Part shown: piece after piece, positions 20,970 to 31,763 of the stretch
How positions within the stretch are numbered: the stretch's first letter is position 1
How the letters are laid out: each line of letters begins with the position of its first letter
Assembly: GCA_011800805.1 (NCBI GenBank)
Contig: MPNW01000072.1
Location: 1-32,221, forward strand
Length of the DNA: 32,221 bases
Direction: 5' to 3'
Origin: Hirudo medicinalis
Taxonomy: Eukaryota > Annelida > Clitellata > Hirudinida > Hirudinidae
The notes under the pieces: model-generated
Databases searched by the model: none
Told to the model about the DNA's origin: nothing
The model's input: only the letters and a program-made list of their open reading frames with translations
Translations under genes and position numbers: made by a program

Positions 20970-22334
20970 TCAAGGAAAGCATATTTTCATCAGCTGGTCA
21001 AGTTTTTCAACTTCATCCTGCAAAATACCATTGATTCAATTCACTAAAATAATTAAGAGCAACCATTTTTATTGACCAACTTGATAAGCTTCATCACCAG
21101 CGAGTTGTGATTTCCTCCTCAAAATAAGTTCCTTAAGTTTGTAGGCAGGTTTTAAGCACTCGGCCTGAGCAGGTGGATAGTCCTGTACGATGTTGAGGAG
21201 AGCCTGGGTTATAAGTTCATGGGTGGAGGTGTGTGGGTCTTGTTGGAGTTGATCCATAAGCTCCTCTATGGCTCCAAGGTTACATAGGAGATCTGTTTCA
21301 ACAAACATTTAAGAAATAATCATCAAAAAGTAATGCCTTTGCAACCAACACCAACCTTTCATTTTGTTAGACTCTGCACACAATGAACCAATGAGAAATG
21401 AACTCTTATTTCTCAATTTTTCAACATCAGAATGTAATAGTTTTAGGAGAACCTTAAAACCATCAAGTTTGATCAATTCATCTTGGGCTCGAAGAGATTC
21501 TCTTGCAATGCCTGGATAGGTTGGTCATTGTCAATGATATGTTGATCACGTGAAGATAAAATCAACTAAATAGCAATGACATCCAATTTAAGAAACATTT
21601 CTCAAGTCATGGCACAAAAAAATTTGTGGAAACATTGTATTTGTATAAGAATAACATCCTAATTAAAACTGAACTATAGCCATTAAACTCACAAGATGTT
21701 GCATAAAGACATTTTATCTTGACTCCACTGCTTTCTTTTTCATCTGATAATTTCTTGATTAACAAAGGAAATATTTCATTCGTATCTAATAATTTGTCTT
21801 GGCAATAAGGATTGTTTTGTGCCAGAGTAGCAACCAATTCCGCTGCAGTACTCCTTAAATCGGCATGTTTGTCATTCAATAGGCTGGTCAAAATTTCAAA
21901 GCCACCAATTTTATGAAAATCTGCAAAAAATAAGTCTCTTTCTAATAAAGCATAATTAAAGACGAATCTTGCACAAACATTTTTACCATTTGCAAGATCA
22001 ATTTCCTCACAATAAGCAATTATATCTTCCATTGCCATTACTTTGTTTTCTAATGAAACTTCGGAAATTGGTTTTAAAACAACATTTATATGTTCCACCA
22101 TTTTTTTAACGGGGTCATTCGAACTAATCGCATTGAAGGCCTCTTTCAGCCACTTCTTTCTCTATTAGTAAAAGAATTGTCAAGAATCTGATAAATTAAT
22201 GAAACCGTGAAATATACCTCTTCGGACATAGGCTCGAATTGGGACTCTCTTGTGCCATCTTCTGCCTGTGTATTTTCCGTGCAAAATTTCAACAAACCCT
22301 GAAGACTGGCGGGATATCTCCTATCGTCAGACAT
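20970..22334 (-). CDS. HSPBP1: Hsp70-binding protein 1 (HspBP1/Fes1 nucleotide-exchange factor)
   Basis: HspBP1 is an armadillo-like co-chaperone that binds the Hsp70 ATPase lobe and promotes ADP release in the cytosol. Six exons on the minus strand: 22334-22218, 22161-21987, 21920-21693, 21511-21356, 21292-21081 and 21017-20970. All are GT-AG and in frame, giving 311 aa (human about 360, which has an extra Gly/Ser-rich N-terminus). The N-terminal Fes1-type motif is present: LQGLLKFCTENTQ, then EPMSEERKKWLKEAFNA, against human 'LQGLLQMAI...EPMSEERRQWLQEAMSA'. Further matches are FHKIGGFEILTSLL, LRSTAAELVATLAQNNPYCQ, KLDGFKVLLKLLHSDVEKLR and KSSFLIGSLCAESNK. It ends DEVEKLDQLMKICFP. Introns are 56-181 bp. 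The promoter carries a heat-shock element and a TATA box. Confidence 0.95.
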
Positions 22335-22458
22335 TTATTAAGAACTTTTTCAAATTTAAAGCAATATTAAATTTTTATCTACTGAATTAAAACAAAAGTT
22401 CGACGCCGCAACTCAAACTTCGCAATTATTTAGCCCGCAAACCTTTCGAGAACATGAA

Positions 22459-22464
22459 TTTATA
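22459..22464 (-). promoter_or_regulatory. HSPBP1 TATA box
   Basis: TATAAA on the minus strand, 125-130 bases upstream of the start codon. This would place transcription start near 22430 and leave a 5' UTR of roughly 95 nt. Confidence 0.5.
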
Positions 22465-22481
22465 ATCCAAGACTCTCGCCA

Positions 22482-22494
22482 GAACATTCCAGAA
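22482..22494. promoter_or_regulatory. Perfect heat-shock element upstream of HSPBP1
   Basis: GAAcaTTCcaGAA is the canonical three-unit alternating nGAAn array bound by heat-shock factor. It lies 18 bp upstream of the TATA box. A second pair, TTCgaGAA, lies at 22445-22452, just downstream of the TATA box. Motif read directly; heat induction of this co-chaperone is inferred. Confidence 0.6.
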
Positions 22495-22499
22495 TATCG

Positions 22500-23090
22500 C
22501 TCGATGTAATGATGCAAATAAAATTTATTGTTTAACAATTTCGTTTAATATTTGAAATTATTTGTATCATACAATCACACATCTTGAGAAGCCTTGATTG
22601 TTGATTTTCAACTTGTCCAATGCTTCATTTTTAACTGAATTTAAAAAGATTTTTGACTAACTTTTAAACTTTAAATTGATGTCATTATTCATTACAAAAT
22701 TGTCACGAAATTTATTGAAATTCGGACAGGAACATTTATCAAGGACTTCAATTTGAGTGGGACAAAGGGGAAATGTTGATTTTTCATTAATATTAACACA
22801 TAATTGAAAAACCTGAGATCTTAACTTTTGTGGTTGAAAAGTGATTAAAAGTCCACATCGATGATAATGAAGCAGAGTTTGATTTTAGTGGTGTATGTCC
22901 AAATCGGAAGGCTGGCGCAGACGAACGAATTTTTTCGTTGATATTCGATTCGGCGAGATTTTGCTGCTTTTTTATAGAACCAAACAATCTTTCAGATTTT
23001 TGCGTTGCTTTGTATGGTACTCTGAAGTTTTGAATACATTCTTAGTTTTAGATGAAGTGATTTAACTAGAAGACTAGGTATTAAGTAGAA
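22500..23090. other. Intergenic stretch between HSPBP1 promoter and junctophilin 3' end
   Basis: No gene recognised. A 64-codon minus-strand frame at 22793-22987 has no known domain. Confidence 0.45.
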
Positions 23091-23096
23091 ATATTA

Positions 23097-23102
23097 TTTA
23101 TT
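23097..23102 (-). terminator. Junctophilin polyadenylation signal
   Basis: AATAAA on the minus strand, 260 bases past the stop. It is the nearest consensus hexamer noticed. Confidence 0.5.
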
Positions 23103-23361
23103 TTAATTGAACAGTTGAGAAAGAAGACCTTATTTAATAAAACGAAACGATATGAAAAAAGTTTTCTTGCTCCAAAACAGATGAAAAGGCACATGACAAA
23201 CAGAAAAGTTAAAAAGAGAAACTTCACAAAACCCGAAGCAAAAACTTTCGACACTTGTTCAACTACAACTATTTGAACACTAGGGATTTAACAAAAAGAG
23301 AGACGCTTGGTTGATAGGAAGGAGAAAATTTGGAGACCATAAAGTGACGATAAAAATAGAA

Positions 23362-26300
23362 TCACTTGTCCTTTAGGAGGCTGAGGAAGACGTACAAGAG
23401 AGCCACGTTGAGGAAAAGAATGAGCACGAGCAATTTCTTCTTCCAGAACCATTCCTGTTAAATAAAGTTAAATTATATTTATAAAATAATTGAAATTCTT
23501 TGAAATTCCAGTGGACAATTACCAAGATGTCTTCAATTCGCAGAACAATGTTTCCGCCATATCGCCTCTCCATTTCTTCTCTTTCCTTCATCAACTCTTC
23601 TCTCCTTCGCTGACTCAATTGATAAACTATCTCTCTTGGGAGAACTTCTGAATCGCTAATGGTCGAAACATCAGGTAAACTTCCCAGATCCCCTCGTTTG
23701 TACGATGCTTTCGAAGCTTCCAATTCGTAATGGGGAACCTTCGGCAGAACTGAAGTTACCTTGGCGACGGCTGCTGGTTTGACTCTCTTTCGTACTCCGT
23801 TTTCAATAACGTAAGTATCGGTTGGCACGTTGTCTGCAGGATGAGCTGGAGTTGGTCTGGGAGAGAAAATATTCAGAGACGTCTGACCTATGATTGTCTT
23901 TGATGGCGTTGAACTCTTGGCTTGTATGGAACGAGTTGTTGAACTGCTGGCAGAATTGGAGGCCAATGGTGAATTCGGAGGGGGGTCTTTGATGATACTT
24001 GGTAGAGACTTTCTGCGATCTCGAGACGGTTCGAAGTTGTCTCTATCGATTCTGGTGTTATCCACCATTGGAGCATTGTTGTAAGAATTTATGGTGGTTG
24101 ATGGTGAGACCATTTGGTTTTGATTCCACGCACCGATCTGACTGTTTCCATCACTACCAAGTTGTTTTCGCGAATGAAAGTCGTTTATTGGCCACGCACT
24201 CATGATGGTGTTTGCCTCGACTGATTCAATTGTGTAACTTCCACGTCTGACCATATCTTCATTGTTAATAGTCTCTTGATTTTGTTTTTTGTACAAAACG
24301 TTGAATGAATTGTTATCACGCAAGGGAAGCTGCTTTTCTCTCACCATGTGATACCCTCCACCATTCAATTGTGAATGAATTGATGCTTCTGCTCTGTCAA
24401 TTACAGTGCCTCTCTGTTGGGAAGCAATATTGTAAATGCTATCTCTGCTCAGTGGGTAGCTATGACCTTCGAGTGTTTTAGGCGCAGGTGACAAGCTGTC
24501 GGTGTTTCTTTGTGTGGAGTAGAAATTCGAGTTTGTATCCAAACTGTCGGACCAGTTGGGGACGTTCAGTGAAATCTCCGGTTTTGGATCAACTGCAGAG
24601 TAACTTTGCGTTGGTTGGTAAACATTGCTGTAATCTCGTTCAATGTTGGACAAAGGATTAGATCTGAGCGTGGGATTCGATAAAGTTGAATTTGAGATGC
24701 TTTCGTAACCCTGATTAAAAGTGCTTAAAGTTGGAAAATCATTTGTCTTCGTCTTATTGATCGTGTTTGACTTCAGTGGATTATTTCCAAACAAAGAAAA
24801 TCCACTCATCTGGGAATTCCTGGTTTCGCTTTTTGATCGCCTAGATGAGTCTCCCTTCCTTTTGAAGAAAGTGAATTTTTTTTGAGTTTTGGGGGCTTGT
24901 TCAATTGGTTGAAGTTGATGCTGAGCAGGATTCACATTTTGAGTCAAACCTTTTGAGCGGCCTAAAGATTTATCAACTGGCGAAATGTACTGGTTTGAAA
25001 CGACCCCAGTATTTAGTTGACGATTAGCTATTACTTGGGCTCCTGAATAAACAGGTCAACATTTCAGTTTAAAATTAAGCTGTCATTGTCCGCGTTGTAA
25101 TTTGATCGACTTTGCTCAAGTTCCACTTAACGTCAGATGTCTGACCATCTGCCGATACCTTAATTTTGTAAGTAAGAAAAGGAAGAAACAAAATAAATTG
25201 TTACAAATAAAAACTCAAAAAAAAGTTCCCACATAAACCTTGTGATTCTGCCGAGTACTGCCTGGCCACTTTGCTCGCAATTTCTGCATCACTCGCAGCT
25301 TTTCTTGCAGCTTCATCCGCTTGATCAGCTCTCACCCTTGCACTTGTCATTCTGAAAATTATTTTAGAAATAAAATACATACATACAATATTTTTTGTGA
25401 AATTAACTCATATGTTTTTGACGTGAAATAAATTAAAAAGTCATATAAAATTTATAATTTTATTTGCCTGCAAGCATTATCGTCCCTAAAGCCACCTGTG
25501 GACCTATTTCTTCTCAGTAGTCTTACAAATTGAGCATTCTCGTACCTTTGATTCTATATCATAAAGATATTAATAAAGATATTATTAGAGATATCATTAA
25601 AGATATCCTTTAGAGCCCACAAAAATAAGTTGTTTATGTTATAAGGCACTTTTTTTCTACAGCTTGCGAGGCAAAGCAAAGTTGTTTTATTGCAAGTGTC
25701 TGCATTATTTTTTTTTTCAAAACAAATCAATCCTCAGTCTCAGATTATTCAGTTAATTAGTCCTAAAATGTCAACAAATGCATGTCTTAAACATTCAACC
25801 TCACGTTGGCAGTTTCCATTTTCTGAAGAGCAATATTTGCAGCCTTTTGGGCAGAACTGACCGAGATTTCGACTTTGTCTCTGATTTTGTTGGACCTTAA
25901 GGAAAACAGTTTTGAACTTTTCCAAGCGCTGACGAGGATGTTGTTCTTGTATTTCCCCTCGAGTCTGGCTCCGTTCGATAAAGTAGTTACTCCATATCCA
26001 TGTTTACGGTTGTTAAGCCATTCGCCTGCCGTAAAAAAAAGAGACAGAACAATAACTTTTAAGTTTGAACAAAGAACTGCCTTCTCTTAAGCTGCCACTA
26101 AGAAAAAAAAGTCAAGCCACAATTTAACTACTCGAACCTAACCTTCGTATTTTACGCCGTCTGATCTTTCGCAGATTCCAAAACCAGATCGCTTGTCATT
26201 CTTCCACTCGCCAGCATATTTCTCGGTCACTCTGTCGTTTGCAAGATCCACATCGCTGCAGAAGCTTCCGAGTTCCTCGTCTAATTCTTCGCTGCTTCTC

Positions 26301-27458
26301 CTTGTCGAGGAACCAGAAAACACGCTGCTGATTTGACTGAATGCACTCGCGGTGCTTCTGACTGAACCTCCTGTCGAAGAAGCCCTACTGCTTGCTCCTG
26401 CACTTTGGGGTCTTCCTGGAGATTTAATTGTCCACGTAATGAATCCACGCGAACGGATCGAATTGTGTGGACAATTATTTATTTCATACCCTGATTGAGC
26501 AAGTCTCCTGCACTTTTTTGCCGAATTATTTTTAATTCGTTGGCCAGTGATTTTCTCAGACTCTGCCTTCCAAATCTGTCGAGTAATCCTGGTTTCTTTG
26601 TCTTCGACGGACTATCATCAGCTGGAGTTGTTCTCGCCTGGAAACATTATGTTTCTTAAATTTAGCGCAATTTTAAATCAATAAATTTGTAATTGCTCAA
26701 ATAAACTGGACGATACCATTATGGAATTTCATTGAAATGGTGCAACCAACCTGAAGAACAAATCCACCTCTGATTTCCTCCATCCTTGAATCTCTATCGA
26801 ACGAAACTACGCAGTTGTCTGATATTTCTGGTAATGGAGTGGTGTTTGGAAAACTTTTGAGCGGAGATCTGAGGGTAGCGATGTAGGAGGCACTCTGTCT
26901 GACTCCATAACCATGTCTCATTCCACGCATCCACTGCCCATGATATGTTCCTGATGAATCACAGCGAAGTCACTTTGTTAAAGTTTCCTTCCAAAGAAGC
27001 AGGGATAACTAACCTTCATCCGGATATGTTTCCACCCCGTATCCATCTTTAATTCCTGACGTCCACGATCCCTCGTAATGTAGATTAGAAAGCAGACTTC
27101 TGCAAGAACCATATCTGCCTTTGCAGCCATGGGTCCATTCACCTTTGTACGTCCAATGTCCCTTCGTTTCAATTCCTAAACCATGTTGCTTACCCTGCAG
27201 CCACTGACCCCCGTACGTGGTCCCGTTCATCCATCGACAAACTCCGTTCACTTCGAAGCCTTGCTGCCAGAGACCTGAAAACTCAGTAATTTCTTTAGCG
27301 TTTGGACCTGAGCCGCATACACCGTGGCCATGTGCCATGCCCAGCTCCCAATTTCCTGCATACCAACCCCCGTCATCATATTGACATCTCCCCCCACCGT
27401 CAGGCAGTTTGGACGTTTGCTGTTGGTGCTGTTGTTGAAGTGTTGTTGTGTGGTTCAT
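23362..27458 (-). CDS. JPH: Junctophilin (MORN-repeat ER-plasma membrane tether)
   Basis: Junctophilins hold the sarcoplasmic or endoplasmic reticulum close to the plasma membrane: MORN repeats bind the plasma membrane and a C-terminal helix anchors in the ER. Eight coding exons on the minus strand: 27458-27014, 26950-26751, 26637-26490, 26415-26143, 26025-25800, 25351-25239, 25042-23523 and 23454-23362, giving 1005 aa. Vertebrate forms are about 660-750; fly junctophilin is about 1000. Six MORN motifs lie in exons 1-2 ([15 protein letters not shown] to [15 protein letters not shown]). A Ser-rich joining region follows, then two more ([30 protein letters not shown]), the canonical 6+2 plan. 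GKYKNNILV precedes an Ala-rich helical region ([20 protein letters not shown]). Exon 7 encodes about 506 residues of low-conservation Ser/Asn-rich sequence. The C-terminal helix is [20 protein letters not shown]. The start is the first in-frame ATG (ACAATGA); the open frame upstream lacks ATG. Confidence 0.96.
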
Positions 27459-27583
27459 TGTGACCCTCTTCAAAGCATCGATAATTTAGGGAATGCTTCA
27501 TGAAATGAGCTCTCATTCATCGGTAATCCATTTGCGAATCCTCCACATTAGCAGGACTTAACGAAACGTTCTTTAATTGAATT
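27459..27583 (-). other. Probable junctophilin 5' UTR exon with upstream ATGs
   Basis: A strong acceptor (tttgttttgcag on the minus strand) ends at 27584. The segment between it and the start codon holds several ATGs out of frame with the main start, including an 11-codon open frame and an ATG-CTT-TGA minimal frame at 27478-27470. These could dampen translation if the exon is real. Confidence 0.45.
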
Positions 27584-27589
27584 CTGCAA

Positions 27590-28530
27590 AACAAATTAAG
27601 CGGAAGAACAATTACAGCTGTACTCGAGACTGTTCAGCGACCGAATAGAATCTAATTTAAAACAATTATACATTAATTGAGCACAACGAATGATTGTTAC
27701 TTGATAAAATGAGAATTATCAACGTTGACGTGTTAATATTTAAGCACAAAGACTAACGGAGTGAGGCGTGTAATTTGAAAAGCGGAGAATAGAAAGACAA
27801 AATGCAGATCAACAAGCAGCAGAGGATGAGAAACGCAGCAATCTGCAGGAAGATGATTCGCCCGAGAGTTTTATACGAGGATGCTGAAGTTACTGTGGCA
27901 AGCATTTCTCCCTTCGCGCAACTTTTGATTATTTACGCCAAGCACAACTTTGCATTCACCCTCAAATGAGACGTTTTGTGTTCTCATTGTCTCGTGCCAT
28001 TACAAAAGCAGTAGACCGCTGATCAGGATAAAAACGAATGAACACTAATTATGAATATTCAGGAGATGCATCTTGTTGGAATAGATATTGACATCTGGAT
28101 ACTTTTGAAAAGTGACCTTTCGTTAGACTTCGGTTGTAAATTGTAAATTTATTTCAATAATTGTTTTAGTTATTAAATTTAGTTGTTCCATACTCTTGAG
28201 CTGCATTCTTAGTGTTTGGGCCAATTTTCATACCACAACAAATCCAGCAATGATTCACAGGCAAGTAGATAAAAAGCATGTGCTCCTTTCAATGCACCAT
28301 TCACTGGTTGCGATGAAGAAGATTTTTTCAAGGAATTTCATTTACGTACTTGATTTGTTCTTCATTTTCCAACCACAGCTGAAATACAACTTTTTAGCTG
28401 TTCAGTGGTTTCATGGTTTCTGCCAGTTTTGATATGTGATCGTGTGGCGGGAGATGTGACAACATTTCGCTGTTGTTGCTGAGGCTTGCATCCCTGCAAT
28501 TAAAATTATTAGATCCATTGCCTAGCTGTG
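27590..28530. other. Non-coding stretch upstream of junctophilin
   Basis: Expected to contain the junctophilin promoter or a 5' UTR intron. No TATA box or first exon could be fixed. A 78-codon plus frame at 28196-28432 has no recognisable domain. Confidence 0.4.
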
Positions 28531-28533
28531 CCT

Positions 28534-28583
28534 TCATCATCGTCATCATCGTCGCCTTCGTCATCATCATCATCACCGCCATC
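28534..28583. repeat. TCA/TCG trinucleotide microsatellite
   Basis: About 16 triplets of TCA, TCG and CCG type. Confidence 0.85.
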
Positions 28584-28780
28584 AAAGCTTAACCCTTGTT
28601 TTGCAGGTTGCTTATTTCAGTTGCAGGTCACGACAATGATTTATTGAATAATTTCGGGGGTGACTCAAAATGAAAAGTTGTTAAAAAGCCAGTTGGCTTC
28701 GATAAATTGCATAAATTTTATTGATTGATCGAATTGGAATTCCAATGTTAACGCTTTCACCGAGATTTAATTACTTATTA

Positions 28781-28953
28781 ATTTATCTGTTGTATCATTT
28801 ATTTATCTGTTGTATCATTTATTTATCTGTTGTATCATTTATTTATCTGTTGTATCATTTATTTATCTGTTGTATCATTTATTTTATCTGTTGTATCATT
28901 TATTTTATCTGTTGTATCATTTATTTTATCTGTTGTATCATTTATTTTATCTA
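28781..28953. repeat. Minisatellite, 20-bp units switching to 21-bp units
   Basis: Five identical 20-bp copies of atttatctgttgtatcattt (28781-28880) are followed by three 21-bp copies with one extra T (28881-28943) and a 10-base partial copy. The open frames over it are repeat translations. Confidence 0.95.
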
Positions 28954-29164
28954 ACCCTCCTTGGTTTGTGTCACATCACTGCCCAGGTTGATGTATATCT
29001 TTCACTGTCGCATAGTCATTAGTTTTTTCATGTTTTCCTCCTTTTTCATTGTTATCATATATTTTCTCATGTTCATTAGCAATAAAATTTTGCATTCTCA
29101 CTCTCAGTTTATTAATTATGTAAAGACTTTCATGCGTGTTGCCGTAATTATGTCATTTTGTAAC

Positions 29165-29291
29165 CGGTTATAATAACAACAACGGTTATAATAACAACAA
29201 CGGTTATAATAACAACAACGGTTATAATAACAACAACGGTTATAATAACAACAACGGTTATAATAACAACAACGGTTATAATAACAACAAC
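29165..29291. repeat. Minisatellite, seven exact 18-bp units
   Basis: Seven identical copies of cggttataataacaacaa, then one c and an N at 29292. Confidence 0.96.
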
Positions 29292-29292
29292 N

Positions 29293-29394
29293 GTTGTAAT
29301 TCCTTGTCTGTTGTAATTCCTTGTCTGTTGTAATTCCTTGTCTGTTGTAATTCCTTGTCTGTTGTAATTCCTTGTCTGTTGTAATTCCTTGTCT
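29293..29394. repeat. Minisatellite, six exact 17-bp units
   Basis: Six identical copies of gttgtaattccttgtct starting right after the N at 29292. Confidence 0.96.
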
Positions 29395-29422
29395 GTTGTT
29401 GTTGTTGTTGTTGTTGTTGTTG
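29395..29422. repeat. GTT microsatellite
   Basis: Nine GTT units growing directly from the gttgt start of the 17-bp minisatellite. Confidence 0.9.
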
Positions 29423-30840
29423 TGGAAGCAGCAATTTCAACGCAGCAACATTTTTAACTTTGGCTGGTTATCAAATCGGACTTCCTTCAGCATCATCTTA
29501 GTCATGAGTTCTAAGTCATGTTCTTTAAGGCATTTGTTGATCTGGATTTTGTCGTTGTGTATTTAGATCTCGTTGCTCTTTATTCGGCATTTCAACTCGC
29601 TCCGCTGTTTTTATTATACATTTTTAACTGTAGATATTTACTTTTTTCGTATAAGTAATTGATTATAAAATATTGATTAACAATTATTAAATTTGTTACT
29701 TTTTCTGGCATCCATTTTAGAAAGTTTAAAAAAAATAAATAAATGCAAAGCAATTAATTTATATGATTAATTTCTTTCGAATTTTTACTAAGTTCTGAAA
29801 GAAGAGTTTTATTCCATTAATGTGATGATAATGATCATTACGGAGATATAATAATTATTAAATTTTAATTATTTAATTTACTAAATTATTAACAATTAAT
29901 TATTTAAATAATTAATATTTAACAATTATTATTCAATATATTTATTTATAATAATAAGTAACAATTATTTATATAATTAATATTTAATCATTATTATTAA
30001 AATTTATATATTTACATTTTAAAATGAATCATGCACCATTTCCCATATTCGAAGACTGCAATCCAAGCAGCTGTACTATATAATGCGTGCAATGTTCCAA
30101 ATTTTTAAACAAATCGTTAGCATTGTTAAAAATCCCAGTTGACCGATATGCTTTCACTTCAAAATTCTTATAAACTTCAGATATTGCACTCACGGGATCT
30201 TATTTTCATGTTTTTTTAAAGTTTATTTTTGCAAGGAGGACTTCAATAGATGTGAACTCATTCAAGTTGCTTGTACTTAAGTGCGTGCTTCAGCAGGCGA
30301 AAATAATTTCATTAGCTAAGTTTATAAGAATTTTACTTATTTATTGGACAAATCATCTAAAGTCTTTACGTGCATTGATACGTCTTCCCCCAATTTCACG
30401 AAAAGAAATTAAGTCACTGTTGTTGCTTGAAAAGTTCGACTTGTAAGACTCACAAAAAATTATGCATTTATTCAACAGTTTCGTATTAAAAATATTTGTT
30501 GAATATTTATTTACTTATTTAAATAAACGTACCGAGGCATAAGGCAAGTGAGAAACATAGAAAACACGAACTTAATAGGAAAAAGTCAAAAATAAAAATA
30601 AATAAAAAGAATGCTTAAGATGAAATAAAATGAAATGAATGTGGAAAACTTAATAAAGTAGAAAAACTTGTCAAGTGAGGACAGAGAAACGTAGTGAAAC
30701 ATCGGCTTAACGGTCAAATCAGAAACAATCAGAAGAGTCAAAAGTTCAAACAGGTAAACACATAAAATCAATAAGGAACTAAAAGAAAATAAGAATGAAC
30801 AGTGAAAAAGAGAGATTCTTCAGTTGGCAACAATTAAGAA
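29423..30840. other. AT-rich non-coding stretch
   Basis: Very AT-rich, especially 29830-30020, with repeated attaattattta words. Open frames are short and have no recognisable domain. Nothing else is supported. Confidence 0.5.
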
Positions 30841-30844
30841 TTTA

Positions 30845-31150
30845 GAGAGGTCAAGTTTATTGACATAGAACCCTGAACCCAGAGAAGATGGTGGAGGTCA
30901 CAATGTTGTTGTTGGTGAGTTCTAGATGAGGTCTATTCTGTTTGAGAAGTATTTCGTTGCGTTTAAAGTACACGAGACTGGCCTTATTTTGTAGTTACGG
31001 CCTCTCGTACCAGATTAGGAGGCTGGGTGGATGTGGTTTATAAGGTTCCACTTCAAGTAGCACAAGCAGAGGTCCAAAATCAGTCTAAGGGGTGCTCTAA
31101 TGGAGTGATAAGAGGTGATAAGGAAAAGAGCGAAGATAAGAAGATTTTTT
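30845..31150 (-). pseudogene. Non-LTR retrotransposon (jockey/CR1-like) polymerase, extreme C-terminal fragment
   Basis: The minus strand reads TRGRNYKIRPVSCTLNATKY, then FSNRIDLI, a stop where Trp is expected, and after a frameshift LTNNNIVTSTIFSGF, then VNKLDLSKF. This matches the common LINE ending 'TRGHxYKLxKPRCxxxxRKxFFSxRVVxxWNSLPxxVVxAxSxNxFKxxLDxF'. Upstream, RLILDLCLCYLKWNLINHIH fits the preceding 'RRxRGDLIxxYKIL' segment. It differs in type from the LINE pieces at 4.4-6.3 kb. Confidence 0.72.
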
Positions 31151-31476
31151 AAAATTTATTGGAAAAACTTTCAAGGCAACTGATAATGCAAATTAATGAG
31201 TTTACGAATTTTGAGAGAGCATTTCGAGGTTAAAATGTCGTTTGATTTTAAACATAACTAATTTTATTTTTTACGGAAAATCATTTTGGAAATTGAATTT
31301 AAAATGTAAACTTAAATTTTGAAGCAACCAACAAAGAGGTTGCAATTGTAACAAAAAAGTGAACATTAAAGACTCCACATAAAAAGCATAGATATCTCTA
31401 GATATAATTAGCAGGTTTAACTATCTAAACCCTAAATATTCGCCAACAACAACAACATTAATAATATAAATGATAA
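31150..31476. other. AT-rich non-coding stretch
   Basis: No gene or named repeat recognised apart from a short aacaacaac run at about 31446-31457. Confidence 0.5.
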
Positions 31477-31572
31477 TTATATTATATTATATTATATTAT
31501 ATTATATTATATTATATTATATTATATTATATTATATTATATTATATTATATTATATTATATTATATTATAT
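31477..31572. repeat. ATTAT pentanucleotide microsatellite
   Basis: About 19 perfect copies of ATTAT ending at an N at 31573. The array is probably longer in the genome than assembled. Confidence 0.95.
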
Positions 31573-31599
31573 NCTCCACAACCCACAGTAGATTTAAAG

Positions 31600-31763
31600 C
31601 CTGCATTTCCAACACTGATCTAACAAAATATCTAACAATTTAATGACTTCAAATTATTAAAATTTCTATGCACTCTTCATCTTTGCATTGACTGACTCCA
31701 GTTTGTGTTAGCGGTCACATGTGACCCTCTTTTTGGTTGAAATAAATAAATAAATAAAAAATA
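31600..31763 (+). mobile_element. LINE 3' tail ending in an AATA microsatellite
   Basis: Contains the 14-bp perfect palindrome GGTCACATGTGACC at 31713-31726, then ctctttttggttgaaataaa and an AAAT microsatellite. This layout is typical for the 3' end of an animal non-LTR element. No coding part of the same element is seen upstream. Confidence 0.5.

Noticed and set aside
23373..23522. Continuation of the junctophilin exon 7 frame past 23523
   Set aside because: The donor (ttg|gtaatt) at 23522 and the exon at 23454-23362, which encodes the expected C-terminal membrane helix, show this is intron plus an out-of-frame reading.
28721..29022. Cys/Ile/Tyr-rich frames that could be taken for a repeat membrane protein
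   Set aside because: They are translations of the 20/21-bp minisatellite, and the frame changes when the unit length changes.
28781..29394. Regular repeats resembling a CRISPR array
   Set aside because: Units are contiguous with no unique spacers, and the DNA is animal nuclear.
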